Shown here piece by piece: positions 9,803-18,351 of a DNA stretch of 64,000 bases. The stretch is taken from positions 1 through 64,000 of the forward strand of contig JASLDW010000099.1 of NCBI GenBank assembly GCA_030151365.1, written 5' to 3'. The notes under the pieces were generated by a model that saw only the letters and a program-made list of their open reading frames with translations, searched no databases and was not told where the DNA came from. Each line of letters opens with the position of its first letter. Position 1 is the stretch's first letter. Origin of the DNA: Lysobacter sp. (GTDB lineage Bacteria > Pseudomonadota > Gammaproteobacteria > Xanthomonadales > Xanthomonadaceae). The translations under genes were made by a program, and so were the position numbers.

Positions 9803-11355
9803 GGTTCGATCAGGCCTGCCTCGATCAAACTCGAACCGGTCATTTCCGCCGGCCTGGCGATGCCGAGCAGGTCGAGCATGGTCGGCGCGACGTCGCGCAA
9901 GGCGCCACCGACGCGCAGATGGGCATCACGTTCGCCGACGTAGACGAACGGCACCGGACCGACGGTGTGCGCGGTATGCGGTTGGCCGGTGGCGGGATCG
10001 CTCATCTGTTCGAGATTGCCGTGGTCGGCGGTGATCAGCAGCGCGCCATGCACCGCGCGTACGGCGTCGGCCACCGCGCCGATCGCGACGTCGACCGCTT
10101 CCGCCGCCTTGACCGCCGCATCCAGCAAGCCGGTGTGGCCGACCATGTCGGGATTGGCGATATTGCAGATCACCACGTCGTGGCGCTGCGCGCGGATGTC
10201 GTCGACCAGCTTCGCCGTCACTTCCGGGCAACTCATTTCCGGTTGGAGGTCGTAGGTCGCGACCTTCGGGCTCGGCACCAGCACGCGATCCTCGCCCGGC
10301 CACAGGTCTTCGCGACCGCCGCTGAAGAAGAACGTCACGTGCGCGTACTTCTCGGTTTCGGCGATGCGCAACTGGCTCAGGTGATGCGCCGCCAGTACTT
10401 CCGCCAGCGTGTTGTGCAGGGCGTCCGGCGGATAGGCGAGCGTGGCCGGCAATTTCGCGTCGTATTCGGTGAGGCAGACGAAGGTCGCCAGTTTCGGCCG
10501 GCGCGCGACGAAGCCGTCGAATCCGGGGTCGACGAACGCCGCGGTGAGTTGGCGCGCGCGGTCGGCACGGAAGTTCATGAACACCACGGCATCGCCATCC
10601 CGCATCGGCATGGCGCCGGCGATCACCGTCGGCTGCACGAATTCGTCGTTCTCGCCGCGGGCGTAGGCGTCGTCCAGCGCCTGCATCGCGGTGGGCGCGG
10701 CGAACTCGGCGCGTGCCTCGACGATCGCGCCCCATGCCCGTTCGACGCGATCCCAGCGCTTGTCGCGATCCATGGCGAAATAACGGCCGCTGACGCTGGC
10801 GACGCGGGCGTTGCCGAGGCGATCGCACAACGCCTGCAATGCCTCGATGCTGGCGGCGGCGGAACGCGGCGGGGTGTCGCGGCCATCGAGGAAGGCATGC
10901 ACCGCGACGTTCGCCACGCCCTGGCGATGCGCCAGTTCGAGCATCGCGAAGATGTGCGATTGGTGGCTGTGGACGCCACCCGGCGACAACAACCCCATCA
11001 CGTGCAGGGTGCCGCCATCGCGCTTGGCCGCGACGCAGGCATCCACCAGCGCGCTGTTGGCGAAGAACGAACCGTCCTCGATCGCGGCGTCGACGCGGGT
11101 CAGGTCCTGGTAGACGATGCGGCCGGCCCCGAGGTTCATGTGGCCGACTTCGGAATTGCCCATCTGGCCATCCGGCAGGCCGACGTGGCGGCCTTCGGTA
11201 TGGATCAGCGTGTGCGGGCAGGTCGCCAGCAGGCGGCGCCAGTTCGGCAAGTCGGCCTGTGCCAGGGCGTTGTCGACGGGATCCTCGCGATGGCCCCAGC
11301 CATCGAGGATGAGCAGGACGACGGGCTTGGGACGAACGGAGACGGATGCGGGCAC
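9799..11355 (-). CDS. gpmI: 2,3-bisphosphoglycerate-independent phosphoglycerate mutase
   Basis: Glycolytic enzyme interconverting 3- and 2-phosphoglycerate with two Mn ions. The 518-residue length fits the family. The N-terminal metal site LLILDGWG (D19) and the phosphoserine nucleophile Ser68 in GQMGNSEVGHMNLGAGR are visible. Metal-binding DMVGHTG and ITADHGN motifs sit in the C-terminal half. Translation appears to start at GTG (VPASVSVRPK). It is first of gpmI-envC-ctp, with a 4-base overlap into envC, an order also known from E. coli for the first two genes. The 89-base gap upstream separates it from a divergent gene. Confidence 0.95.
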   Translation of the reverse strand: MPASVSVRPKPVVLLILDGWGHREDPVDNALAQADLPNWRRLLATCPHTLIHTEGRHVGLPDGQMGNSEVGHMNLGAGRIVYQDLTRVDAAIEDGSFFANSALVDACVAAKRDGGTLHVMGLLSPGGVHSHQSHIFAMLELAHRQGVANVAVHAFLDGRDTPPRSAAASIEALQALCDRLGNARVASVSGRYFAMDRDKRWDRVERAWGAIVEARAEFAAPTAMQALDDAYARGENDEFVQPTVIAGAMPMRDGDAVVFMNFRADRARQLTAAFVDPGFDGFVARRPKLATFVCLTEYDAKLPATLAYPPDALHNTLAEVLAAHHLSQLRIAETEKYAHVTFFFSGGREDLWPGEDRVLVPSPKVATYDLQPEMSCPEVTAKLVDDIRAQRHDVVICNIANPDMVGHTGLLDAAVKAAEAVDVAIGAVADAVRAVHGALLITADHGNLEQMSDPATGQPHTAHTVGPVPFVYVGERDAHLRVGGALRDVAPTMLDLLGIARPAEMTGSSLIEAGLIEP

Positions 11356-11444
11356 GGGCCTTTGGACCTGGTGACTTTCGGCGCATGCGATTGTAGCGGA
11401 GGCGTCCTATCCTTCCTGCCAATCCCGCACTTCCGGAGCCCCCG

Positions 11445-12119
11445 ATGATCCCGCATCGCGCCCTGATCGTTCTGTCCCTGCTCACCGCATGTTCGACCGC
11501 GTACGCCCAGAAAGACGTGTCCAAGGTCAACGGCACCGTCGAAGTCGCGGCCGGCGAGCACGCCGGGACGGCCAGCACGGTCAATGGCAGCGTGAACATC
11601 GGCGACGGCGCCAGCGTCAAGGAAGCGACCACGGTCAACGGCGGCATCAAGGCCGGCAATTCGGTCACCGTCGACGACGACGCCACCACGGTCAACGGCG
11701 GCATCCACTTCGGCACCAAGGCGACGGTCAACGGCGACATCACCACCGTCAACGGCGACATCTACGTGCCGGATGGCGGCAATGTGAAAGGCGACATCAC
11801 CACCGTCAACGGCGGCATCGGCCTGGTGCGCACGCAGGTCGGCAAGGACATCACCACGGTCAACGGCGACGTCACCATCGGCATCGGCTCCCATGTCGCC
11901 GGCAAGTTGTGGGTGAAGAAGTCCAAGGGCGGCTGGAACGGCATGCCGCTGCAGATCAGCCGCATCCCCACCATCATCATCGGTCCGAATGCGGTGGTGC
12001 AGGGCGGCATGGTGTTCGAGCACCAAGTCAAGCTCTACGTCCACACCAGCGCCAAGACCGGACCGATCGAAGGCGCCACCGCGATCGCGTTCTCGACGCC
12101 GACCGCACCCGTGAAGTAA
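11445..12119 (+). CDS. Exported repeat protein with periodic VNG motifs (possible lipoprotein)
   Basis: Function not recognised. The 224-residue protein has an N-terminal export signal that can be read two ways: a lipobox LTAC with Cys16, or a signal peptidase I site after AYA. The middle consists of turns carrying TVNG or KVNG, with VNG at residues 28, 46, 64, 83, 95, 102, 121 and 139. The spacing is 18-19 residues, with one interval split 12+7. Turns typically continue G/D-I/V, giving a Gly/Asn/Thr-rich pattern expected of a beta-solenoid and resembling bactofilin-like polymer-forming folds. The last 75 residues are non-repetitive (IPTIIIGPNAVVQGG). No catalytic motif is seen. Upstream it is divergent from gpmI. 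Confidence 0.75.
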   Translation: MIPHRALIVLSLLTACSTAYAQKDVSKVNGTVEVAAGEHAGTASTVNGSVNIGDGASVKEATTVNGGIKAGNSVTVDDDATTVNGGIHFGTKATVNGDITTVNGDIYVPDGGNVKGDITTVNGGIGLVRTQVGKDITTVNGDVTIGIGSHVAGKLWVKKSKGGWNGMPLQISRIPTIIIGPNAVVQGGMVFEHQVKLYVHTSAKTGPIEGATAIAFSTPTAPVK

Positions 12120-12174
12120 ACCGAGGGGTCCGTTCCGCGCTAGCATCGTCGGCAACTCGGCCGACGACTGCGCG

Positions 12175-12567
12175 ATGACCATTCCCTATCTCTGCATCCT
12201 GATCGCCGCGCTGCTGCCCTACGTCTGGGTGGTGATCGCAAAATCCTCGGGCGGCGAACGCTTCGACAACCGCGATCCGCGGGCATGGCTGGCGCGGCAG
12301 GAGAATGCGCGCAGCCGTCGCGCCAATGCCGCGCAGTTGAACGGTTTCGAGGCGTTTCCGGCATTCGCCGCATCCGTGCTCATGGCGCAATTCGCCAGTG
12401 TCGATCATGCGACGATCACCTGGCTGGCGGTCGCGTTTATCGCGTTCCGCGTGCTGCACGGCGTGTTCTATGTCGGGAACAAGCATCAGTTCCGCAGCCT
12501 GTCGTGGTTCGCGGGGCTGGCCTGCATGCTGGCACTGATGGGGATGGCGATCGCGCGGGTGGCTTAA
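12175..12567 (+). CDS. MAPEG-family integral membrane protein
   Basis: Four-helix membrane protein of the MAPEG superfamily (membrane-associated proteins in eicosanoid and glutathione metabolism). The 130 residues contain hydrophobic helices near 3-23, 62-78, 80-96 and 108-128. The loop after helix 1 carries the family pattern FDNRDPRAWLA...RRANAAQLNGFEAFP, with Asn and Glu in the usual places. Bacterial members are mostly uncharacterised, and glutathione-dependent activity is only a family inference. The stop overlaps the convergent TOPRIM gene by 4 bases. Confidence 0.85.
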   Translation: MTIPYLCILIAALLPYVWVVIAKSSGGERFDNRDPRAWLARQENARSRRANAAQLNGFEAFPAFAASVLMAQFASVDHATITWLAVAFIAFRVLHGVFYVGNKHQFRSLSWFAGLACMLALMGMAIARVA

Positions 12568-13238
12568 AGCATCAGGCCCGCCAGCACCGCCTCGACATCC
12601 TCGTAACTGGCGCGGCGGCATTGGCGCGTGCGCGGATCGACGCAGGTGCGCCGCAGCAACTCCGGCGGCAAGCTGCCCAGCCCGAGATGGCGATGGCAGT
12701 CCGCGCGTCCGCCCATGGCTCGCTTCAACGCATCGCGATGGTCCGGCGAATACGCCTGCACCACCTCGCCGGTCACCGTGCTGGCCAGCGTGAACATCGG
12801 CGGCCGCACGATCCACACCTGCCCGCATTCCAGCAACTCCGGCAGCCAGCGCGCGAAATAGAGCAGCATGAGCGCAGTGATGTGGATGCCGTCGGCGTCG
12901 GGATCGAACAGCAGCACCACGCGCTCGAAACGCATCTCCTGCGGACCGCTCGCAGGCTCCTCCATGATGGCGTCGGGCAGGCCCAGCGCCCGCGCGATCT
13001 GCCGGTAAAGAATGTTGTCGCGCACTTTCGCGGCATCGGCGCGCCAGGCATTGAGCGGCTTACCCTGCAGCGGCAACACCGCCTGGGTCCGCGCATCACG
13101 CACGGCAAGGACGGAACGCGCGGCGGAATCGCCTTCGACCAGGATCAGTTCGCAGCCGGCGCCATGCGCCTGGCTGTCGGAACACTTGGCCTGCGATTGC
13201 GAGTAACGTCCGGCACCCATCGTTGCAGTGTGCGCCAT
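12564..13238 (-). CDS. Stand-alone TOPRIM protein related to type IIA topoisomerase B subunits
   Basis: The 224-residue protein matches the middle of GyrB/ParE only. LILVEGDSA (catalytic Glu35) is followed by AVLPLQGKPLN, then FDPDADGIHI with the Asp triad D112, D114, D116, and finally QVWIVRPPMF, the counterpart of the GyrB AQPPLY stretch. All metal-binding acids of a TOPRIM fold are kept, but there is no GHKL ATPase, transducer or insert domain, and GyrB's EGDSAGG reads EGDSAAR. It starts 24 bases after tyrS and is probably cotranscribed. It could be a decayed topoisomerase remnant, a regulator of gyrase or topoisomerase IV, or an independent nuclease-like enzyme. The first is less likely because the active site is intact. 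Confidence 0.8.
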   Translation of the reverse strand: MAHTATMGAGRYSQSQAKCSDSQAHGAGCELILVEGDSAARSVLAVRDARTQAVLPLQGKPLNAWRADAAKVRDNILYRQIARALGLPDAIMEEPASGPQEMRFERVVLLFDPDADGIHITALMLLYFARWLPELLECGQVWIVRPPMFTLASTVTGEVVQAYSPDHRDALKRAMGGRADCHRHLGLGSLPPELLRRTCVDPRTRQCRRASYEDVEAVLAGLML

Positions 13239-13262
13239 GTCGGTAGCAGGGGTTGAGACGAG

Positions 13263-14474
13263 TTACTGCGCGACCAGCTTCACCCGCGCGAAGTTGCGCT
13301 TGCCCACCGCCAGCACGCCCTCGAAACCCGGCAGGAAGACATGCGCGGCGTCCTCGAACACCTCGCCGTTGACGCGCACCGAACGTTCCTTGAGCTTGCG
13401 GTTCGCTTCGGAATTGCTCGGGGTAATGCCGGCGGCGGTCAGCAAGGCGCCGATGCGCAGCCCTTCCGCCGGGATCACGATTTCGTGCAGCGGCAGGTTG
13501 CTCACGTCGCCCTCGCCGCGCACCGCCGCGTGCCAGCCGGCGACCGCGGTATCGGCTTCGGCGCCGCCCTGGAAGCGCGCCGCCAACTCGCGCGCCAGGC
13601 GCAGCTTCACGTCGCGGGGATTGAGCTGCCCGCCTTCGATCGCCGCGCGCAACTGCCTGGCTTCGTCGATCGAGATCTCGAAGCTGAGCAGGTCGATCCA
13701 CTTCCACATCAGGTCGTCGCCGATCTTCATGGTCTTGGTGACGATGTCGATCGCCGGCTCGTCGATGCCGATGTAGTTGCCCAGCGACTTCGACATCTTG
13801 TGGACGCCGTCGAGGCCTTCCAGCAACGGCATCGTCAACACGATCTGCGCCGGCTGGCCATGGTGCTCCTGCAGGCCGCGGCCCATCAGCAGGTTGAACT
13901 TCTGGTCGGTGCCGCCGAGCTCGACGTCGGCCTTGAGCGCCACCGAGTCGTAGCCCTGCACCAGCGGATAGAGGAATTCGTGGATGGCGATCGACTGCTG
14001 CGCGGCGTAGCGCTTGGCGAAATCGTCGCGCTCGAGCATGCGCGCCACGGTGTGCTGCGCCGCCAGCTTGATCATGTCGGCGGAATTCATCTGGTCGAAC
14101 CACTCGCTATTGAAGCGCACTTCGGTGCGATCCCGGTCGAGCACCTTGAACACCTGGGTGGCGTAGGTCTCGGCGTTGCGCTTGACGTCCTCGCGGGTCA
14201 GCGGCTTGCGGGTGATGTTCTTGCCGGTGGGGTCGCCGATCATCCCGGTGAAATCGCCGATCAGGAAGATCACCTGGTGGCCGAGGTCCTGGAACTGCCG
14301 CATCTTGTTGAGCAGCACGGTATGGCCGAGGTGCAGGTCGGGCGCGGTGGGATCGAAACCGGCCTTGATCCGCAGCGGGCGTCCGAGCTTCAGCCGCGCC
14401 TCCAGCTCCTCGCGCTTGAGCAGCTCATCGGCCCCACGGGCAATCAGATCGAGGTCGGAGGCGGCAGCAGACAC
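13263..14474 (-). CDS. tyrS: Tyrosyl-tRNA synthetase
   Basis: Class I aminoacyl-tRNA synthetase charging tRNA-Tyr. The 403-residue protein has the HIGH-type motif HLGHT (48-52), the KMSKS loop at 226-230, tyrosine-pocket sequences such as YPLVQGYDS and ELGGTDQKFN, and a C-terminal S4 RNA-binding domain (about 340-400). The KMSKS sequence and length place it in the TyrZ-like branch, not the E. coli TyrS branch. It is divergent from mepM and followed by the TOPRIM gene. Confidence 0.96.
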   Translation of the reverse strand: MSAAASDLDLIARGADELLKREELEARLKLGRPLRIKAGFDPTAPDLHLGHTVLLNKMRQFQDLGHQVIFLIGDFTGMIGDPTGKNITRKPLTREDVKRNAETYATQVFKVLDRDRTEVRFNSEWFDQMNSADMIKLAAQHTVARMLERDDFAKRYAAQQSIAIHEFLYPLVQGYDSVALKADVELGGTDQKFNLLMGRGLQEHHGQPAQIVLTMPLLEGLDGVHKMSKSLGNYIGIDEPAIDIVTKTMKIGDDLMWKWIDLLSFEISIDEARQLRAAIEGGQLNPRDVKLRLARELAARFQGGAEADTAVAGWHAAVRGEGDVSNLPLHEIVIPAEGLRIGALLTAAGITPSNSEANRKLKERSVRVNGEVFEDAAHVFLPGFEGVLAVGKRNFARVKLVAQ

Positions 14475-14566
14475 GGCAAATTCCTGAATGGGGAAAAATG
14501 GAGAGGACGAAACGTCAACATTACGTTAAACCGTCCGCCCCCTGAAAATCCAATGGAATCATGGAT

Positions 14567-14595
14567 TTGACCCGGGCCGGTGGCTGTCCTAAGGT
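14567..14595 (+). promoter_or_regulatory. Possible promoter of the MepM-like endopeptidase gene
   Basis: TTGACC, a 17-base spacer and TAAGGT lie about 40 bases before the mepM ATG. The -35 is good (5 of 6) but the -10 is weak (3 of 6), so this is a tentative call. Confidence 0.35.
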
Positions 14596-14636
14596 GCCCG
14601 CTTCCGGCGGTTTTCACGCCGTGTGGACTCTGCTGA

Positions 14637-16064
14637 ATGAAAGATCCGACTGCCGACGCGGCGCGCCGCTCCCGCCTGCGCCAACTTCGCGAAGCCGCTC
14701 TCACTCGCCACGTCATTTCGCGCCTGCCGCCGGGCTTCCATGGCCGCTGGACGCACCGCCACTGGGCGCATGCCAGCCTGCTGGCCAGCATCGCCGTGCT
14801 GTGCGCGGTGCTGGTGCCGGGCATGGACCACGCTTTCGCACGCCCGATCAACACGCCGCTGGCGTCGCTGGCATTGCCGCTGCCGCAGATCAGCCAGCCG
14901 GTGCCCAAGGCCGGCGGCCAATGGGCGGTGGTGAACCTGCGCAAGGGCGAATCGGTGAATGCGCTGCTGGGTTCGCTGGGCGTGAGCAAGGCCCAGATCG
15001 CGCAGATGATGAAGTCGCCGGACGCGCGCGCCTCGCTGGCGAAGCTGCGTCCCGGTTCGGAACTGTCGATCGATGCGCCGGGCAACGGCCTGCTGCGCGC
15101 GATCCGTTTCCAGCGCGGCGGCGACAAGGTCGAACTGAGCATGAAGGACGGCGGCGCGGTCGCCGCCAAGGTGCTGCCGCAGGAAACCGAAATCCGCACG
15201 GTGGTGCTGTCGGGCACCGTCGGCGACGATCTGTGGGCATCCGCGCGCAAGGCCGGGCTGACCCGCGCCAACGTCGAGGAAATGACCGACGAGATCTTCA
15301 AGTACGACATCGACTTCGACTCCGACCTCTCGCCGAACGACCGCTTCAGCGTGGTGGTCGACCAGGCGTGGAGGAACGGCGAGCTGGTGACGACCAGCGG
15401 CGTGCTCGCCGCGACCTTCACCGTCGATGGCGAACTGCATACCGGTTTCCGCTACGTGCGCGACGGCAAGCCGGAATATTTCTCCGCCGATGGCCGTTCG
15501 CTGAAGCGTCCCTTCATCCGCATGCCGATTCCGTATGCGCGCCTGTCCTCGACCTTCGGCAACCGCATGCATCCGATCCTCGGCCGCATGCGCATGCACA
15601 AGGGCGTCGACTACGCCGCCAGCGTCGGCACGCCGATCATGGCCGCCGGCGACGCCCGGGTGAAGTTCGTCGGCCAGCAACATGGCTACGGCAACGTGGT
15701 CGAACTCGACCACGGCAGCGGCCAGAGCACTTTCTACGCCCACATGTCGCGCTTCGCCCACATCCGTCCCGGCGAACGCATTGCACAGGGCACGGTGATC
15801 GGCTACGTCGGCAGCACCGGCCTGTCCACCGGCCCGCACCTGCACTACGAATTCCGCGTCAACGGCGTCTACCGCAATCCGCTGACGGTGACGATGGCGC
15901 CGCCGGCGCCGCTGTCCGGCGCGATGCTGGCGGCCTATCGCCAGCAGACCCAGCGCGCGATGGCCAAGATCCGCACGGTCGAGAAGATCATCTATCCCGA
16001 CATGGATCGCGACACCGTCGTCGCCAGCACCGCGCCGGCGCAAGCCAAGTCGGCGCGCAACTGA
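14637..16064 (+). CDS. mepM: M23-family murein DD-endopeptidase, MepM-like
   Basis: Zinc peptidase that should cut peptide cross-links in peptidoglycan to allow wall growth. The 475-residue protein has a cytoplasmic Arg-rich head, one membrane anchor (about 45-62), a Csd3/OapA-like N-domain (about 95-270) and a C-terminal LytM domain (about 300-415). The metal ligands are intact: H321 and D325 in MHKGVDYA, and the HLHYE motif at 401-405. This contrasts with the degenerate LytM domain of envC in the same window. It is divergent from tyrS and followed 2 bases later by anmK, a known gammaproteobacterial order linking wall cleavage with anhydro-sugar recycling. Confidence 0.92.
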   Translation: MKDPTADAARRSRLRQLREAALTRHVISRLPPGFHGRWTHRHWAHASLLASIAVLCAVLVPGMDHAFARPINTPLASLALPLPQISQPVPKAGGQWAVVNLRKGESVNALLGSLGVSKAQIAQMMKSPDARASLAKLRPGSELSIDAPGNGLLRAIRFQRGGDKVELSMKDGGAVAAKVLPQETEIRTVVLSGTVGDDLWASARKAGLTRANVEEMTDEIFKYDIDFDSDLSPNDRFSVVVDQAWRNGELVTTSGVLAATFTVDGELHTGFRYVRDGKPEYFSADGRSLKRPFIRMPIPYARLSSTFGNRMHPILGRMRMHKGVDYAASVGTPIMAAGDARVKFVGQQHGYGNVVELDHGSGQSTFYAHMSRFAHIRPGERIAQGTVIGYVGSTGLSTGPHLHYEFRVNGVYRNPLTVTMAPPAPLSGAMLAAYRQQTQRAMAKIRTVEKIIYPDMDRDTVVASTAPAQAKSARN

Positions 16065-16066
16065 AC

Positions 16067-17191
16067 ATGGCCGCCGCCGACGGCCTCTACATCGGCTTGA
16101 TGTCGGGCACCAGCGTCGACGCCATCGATGCCGCGCTGGTGCGCTTCGACGACCGCGACGGTCGCCTCCACGCCGAATGCCTGCACGCGCTCGCACAGCC
16201 GTGGGATGATGCGTTGCGCCAGCGCCTGCTCACGCTCGGCCAGGGCGTCGACGTCTATTCGATCGACGAACTCGGCGAACTCGACCACGAAGTCGGCGCC
16301 GCCTTCGCCGCGACCGCGAACCGGTTGATCGCCGAAGCGAAGGTCGATCGCGCGCAGGTCAGCGCGATCGGTTCGCACGGCCAGACGTTGCGTCATCGTC
16401 CCTACGCGAAATCGCCCTTCACCCTGCAGATCGGCGATCCCAACCTCGTCGCCGAGCGCACCGGCATCACCACCATCGGCGACATCCGTCGTCGCGACAT
16501 GGCGGCGGGCGGACACGGCGCGCCGCTGCTGCCGGCGCTGCATTCTGCACTCCTGCACGATGCCGGCGAGGATCGCGCGGTGCTGAACCTGGGCGGCATC
16601 GCCAACGTCACCCTGTTGCCCGCGAACGGCGACGGCGTGCGCGGCTGGGACACCGGCCCGGCAAATGCGCTGATGGACATCTGGTGCGAACGCGAAACCG
16701 GCGAGCGCTACGACCGCGATGGCGCGATGGCGGCATCGGGACAGGTCGATGCGCTGCTGCTCGATCGCCTGCTCGACGATCCCTGGTTCGCCACGCCACC
16801 ACCGAAGAGCACCGGCCGCGAACATTTCCACATGCGCTGGCTGGAAGCGCGCCTGCGTGGCGGCGAATCGCCCGCCGACGTGCAGGCGACGCTGGCGGAG
16901 CTGAGCACGCGCACGGTCGCCGACGCGTTGAACTCGACCTTGCCGGACGTGCGCCGCGTACTGGTCTGCGGCGGTGGCGCGCACAATCCGGTGCTGATGG
17001 CGAAGCTTGGCGAACACCTGCCGCAGGCGACGGTGGAATCGGTCGCGAAACACGGCATCGATCCCGACCACGTCGAAGCGATCGGCTTCGCTTGGCTGGC
17101 GCGCCAAACCATGCTCGGCCTGCCCGGCAACCTGCCGTCGGTCACCGGTGCTCGCGGGCCGCGCGTGCTTGGTGCAATCTATCCGGCTTGA
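16067..17191 (+). CDS. anmK: Anhydro-N-acetylmuramic acid kinase
   Basis: Cytoplasmic kinase converting 1,6-anhydroMurNAc and ATP to MurNAc-6-phosphate in cell-wall recycling. The 374-residue length is typical. Family motifs are visible: YIGLMSGTSVDAID at the N-terminus, IGSHGQT, LNLGGIANVT, WDTGPANALMD, and VCGGGAHNP near the C-terminus. The start lies 2 bases after the mepM stop, so the pair is probably translated from one message. The AmpG-like permease at 18.4-19.7 kb could supply the same pathway. The next acyltransferase gene overlaps the stop codon. Confidence 0.95.
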   Translation: MAAADGLYIGLMSGTSVDAIDAALVRFDDRDGRLHAECLHALAQPWDDALRQRLLTLGQGVDVYSIDELGELDHEVGAAFAATANRLIAEAKVDRAQVSAIGSHGQTLRHRPYAKSPFTLQIGDPNLVAERTGITTIGDIRRRDMAAGGHGAPLLPALHSALLHDAGEDRAVLNLGGIANVTLLPANGDGVRGWDTGPANALMDIWCERETGERYDRDGAMAASGQVDALLLDRLLDDPWFATPPPKSTGREHFHMRWLEARLRGGESPADVQATLAELSTRTVADALNSTLPDVRRVLVCGGGAHNPVLMAKLGEHLPQATVESVAKHGIDPDHVEAIGFAWLARQTMLGLPGNLPSVTGARGPRVLGAIYPA

Positions 17192-18348
17192 ACGCCCAAC
17201 CCGCCGCCGCAAAACTCGCTCCCGTCGAAGCCATCCGCGGACTCGCCTGCCTGCAGGTGGTGTGCTCGCACTTCGCGCTGGTGTTCTGGCCGTGGCTGCA
17301 CGCGTTCTGGGGCGTCGCCGATCCCGACGACCATCCGGTCCAGCGCTTCGTCCACGATTCGCCCTTCGCCTTCCTCTATTCCGGAAGCGCGGCGGTTTTC
17401 GTGTTCTTCGTGCTCAGCGGCTACATCCTCACCCACGTCGCCACCGGTCGCAGCGGCCGCGACGTCTTCGGCCTGGTGCTGAAGCGCTATCCGCGCCTGG
17501 CGCTGCCCTGCATCGCCGCCTGCGTGTTCGCGTGGGCGGTGATCGAGTGGATGGACGTCGACTACAGCGACCTCTCGGTGTGGATCCAGGGCTACGGCGA
17601 TTTCAAGTCCTCGTTCCTCGGCGCGCTGCGCAACGGCGCCTGGGAAGTCTTCATCACCGGACAGAGCCGCTACAACCCGATCCTGTGGACGATGCGGATC
17701 GAGCTGTGGGGATCGTGGATGATCTTCGCGCTGTGCTACGCCTTCAACCGCTGGTCGCGCCTGCGTGCAGCCTTGCTGGCCGCGTGCACCGTCGCGCTCG
17801 CGCTGCTGGGCGCGACGAAGATCCTCGACGAGGAAATGATGTACGGCCTGCTGGCGTTCGTGATCGGCAGCGCCGTGCGCCTGTACCTGCGCGACCTGCC
17901 AGGCATCGTCTCGTTGCTGATGCTGGCCGCCGGGCTGTATTTCGCCGGCGTCCACAACACCTCGGCGTCGTACGCATGGATGCAGCCGCTACTCGGCGAA
18001 CACGCCTACATGGTCGGCAACTTCATCGCCGGCGGCCTGATCGTCACCGCGCTGCTGTTCAATTCCGTGTTCGCGAAACTGGCCGCGACCCGCCTGCTGA
18101 TGTTCCTCGGCAAGGTGTCGTTTTCGGTCTACCTGATCCACCTGTGCATCGTCGCCAGCCTCGCCGCGATGATCTTCAACGCACTGCAGGCGCGCGACTG
18201 GGACTACGACGCCGCGGCGATCGTCGCCTGTGCGATCGTGCTGCCGGTGATCTATCTCGCGGCGACGGTGTTCCACCGTTTCGTCGACGCGCCGGCGATC
18301 ACCTTCTCGAACAAGGTGCGCGATCGGTTATTGCCGCGGCGGCGCTGA
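17188..18348 (+). CDS. Acyltransferase family 3 (OafA-like) membrane protein
   Basis: Integral membrane O-acyltransferase predicted to acetylate or acylate a cell-surface glycan. The 386-residue protein has about ten hydrophobic helices. It keeps the N-terminal family pattern: PVEAIRGLACLQVVCSHF with the conserved His28, then FFVLSGYIL and RYPRLALP. The most likely start is a TTG overlapping the anmK stop as TTGA. No ATG or GTG lies at a sensible position and the similarity begins a few residues later. Coupling to anmK hints at peptidoglycan or another envelope sugar as the acceptor, but this is inference. Confidence 0.82.
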   Translation: MNAQPAAAKLAPVEAIRGLACLQVVCSHFALVFWPWLHAFWGVADPDDHPVQRFVHDSPFAFLYSGSAAVFVFFVLSGYILTHVATGRSGRDVFGLVLKRYPRLALPCIAACVFAWAVIEWMDVDYSDLSVWIQGYGDFKSSFLGALRNGAWEVFITGQSRYNPILWTMRIELWGSWMIFALCYAFNRWSRLRAALLAACTVALALLGATKILDEEMMYGLLAFVIGSAVRLYLRDLPGIVSLLMLAAGLYFAGVHNTSASYAWMQPLLGEHAYMVGNFIAGGLIVTALLFNSVFAKLAATRLLMFLGKVSFSVYLIHLCIVASLAAMIFNALQARDWDYDAAAIVACAIVLPVIYLAATVFHRFVDAPAITFSNKVRDRLLPRRR

Positions 18349-18351
18349 GGT

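Noticed and set aside
9926..11761. Open frame of 611 codons on the minus strand overlapping gpmI
   Set aside because: Composition is Arg/Gly/Pro/His-rich and gpmI is complete in another frame of the same strand.
11560..11890. Repeated DNA words around CACGGTCAACGGCG as a possible CRISPR or tandem-repeat array
   Set aside because: The words are in frame, unevenly spaced and encode TVNG turns of a protein, so they are coding repeats.
16684..17187. 168-codon extension upstream of the first acyltransferase
   Set aside because: It overlaps anmK in another frame and has Arg/His/Gly-rich shadow composition. The family pattern starts shortly after the TTG at 17188.
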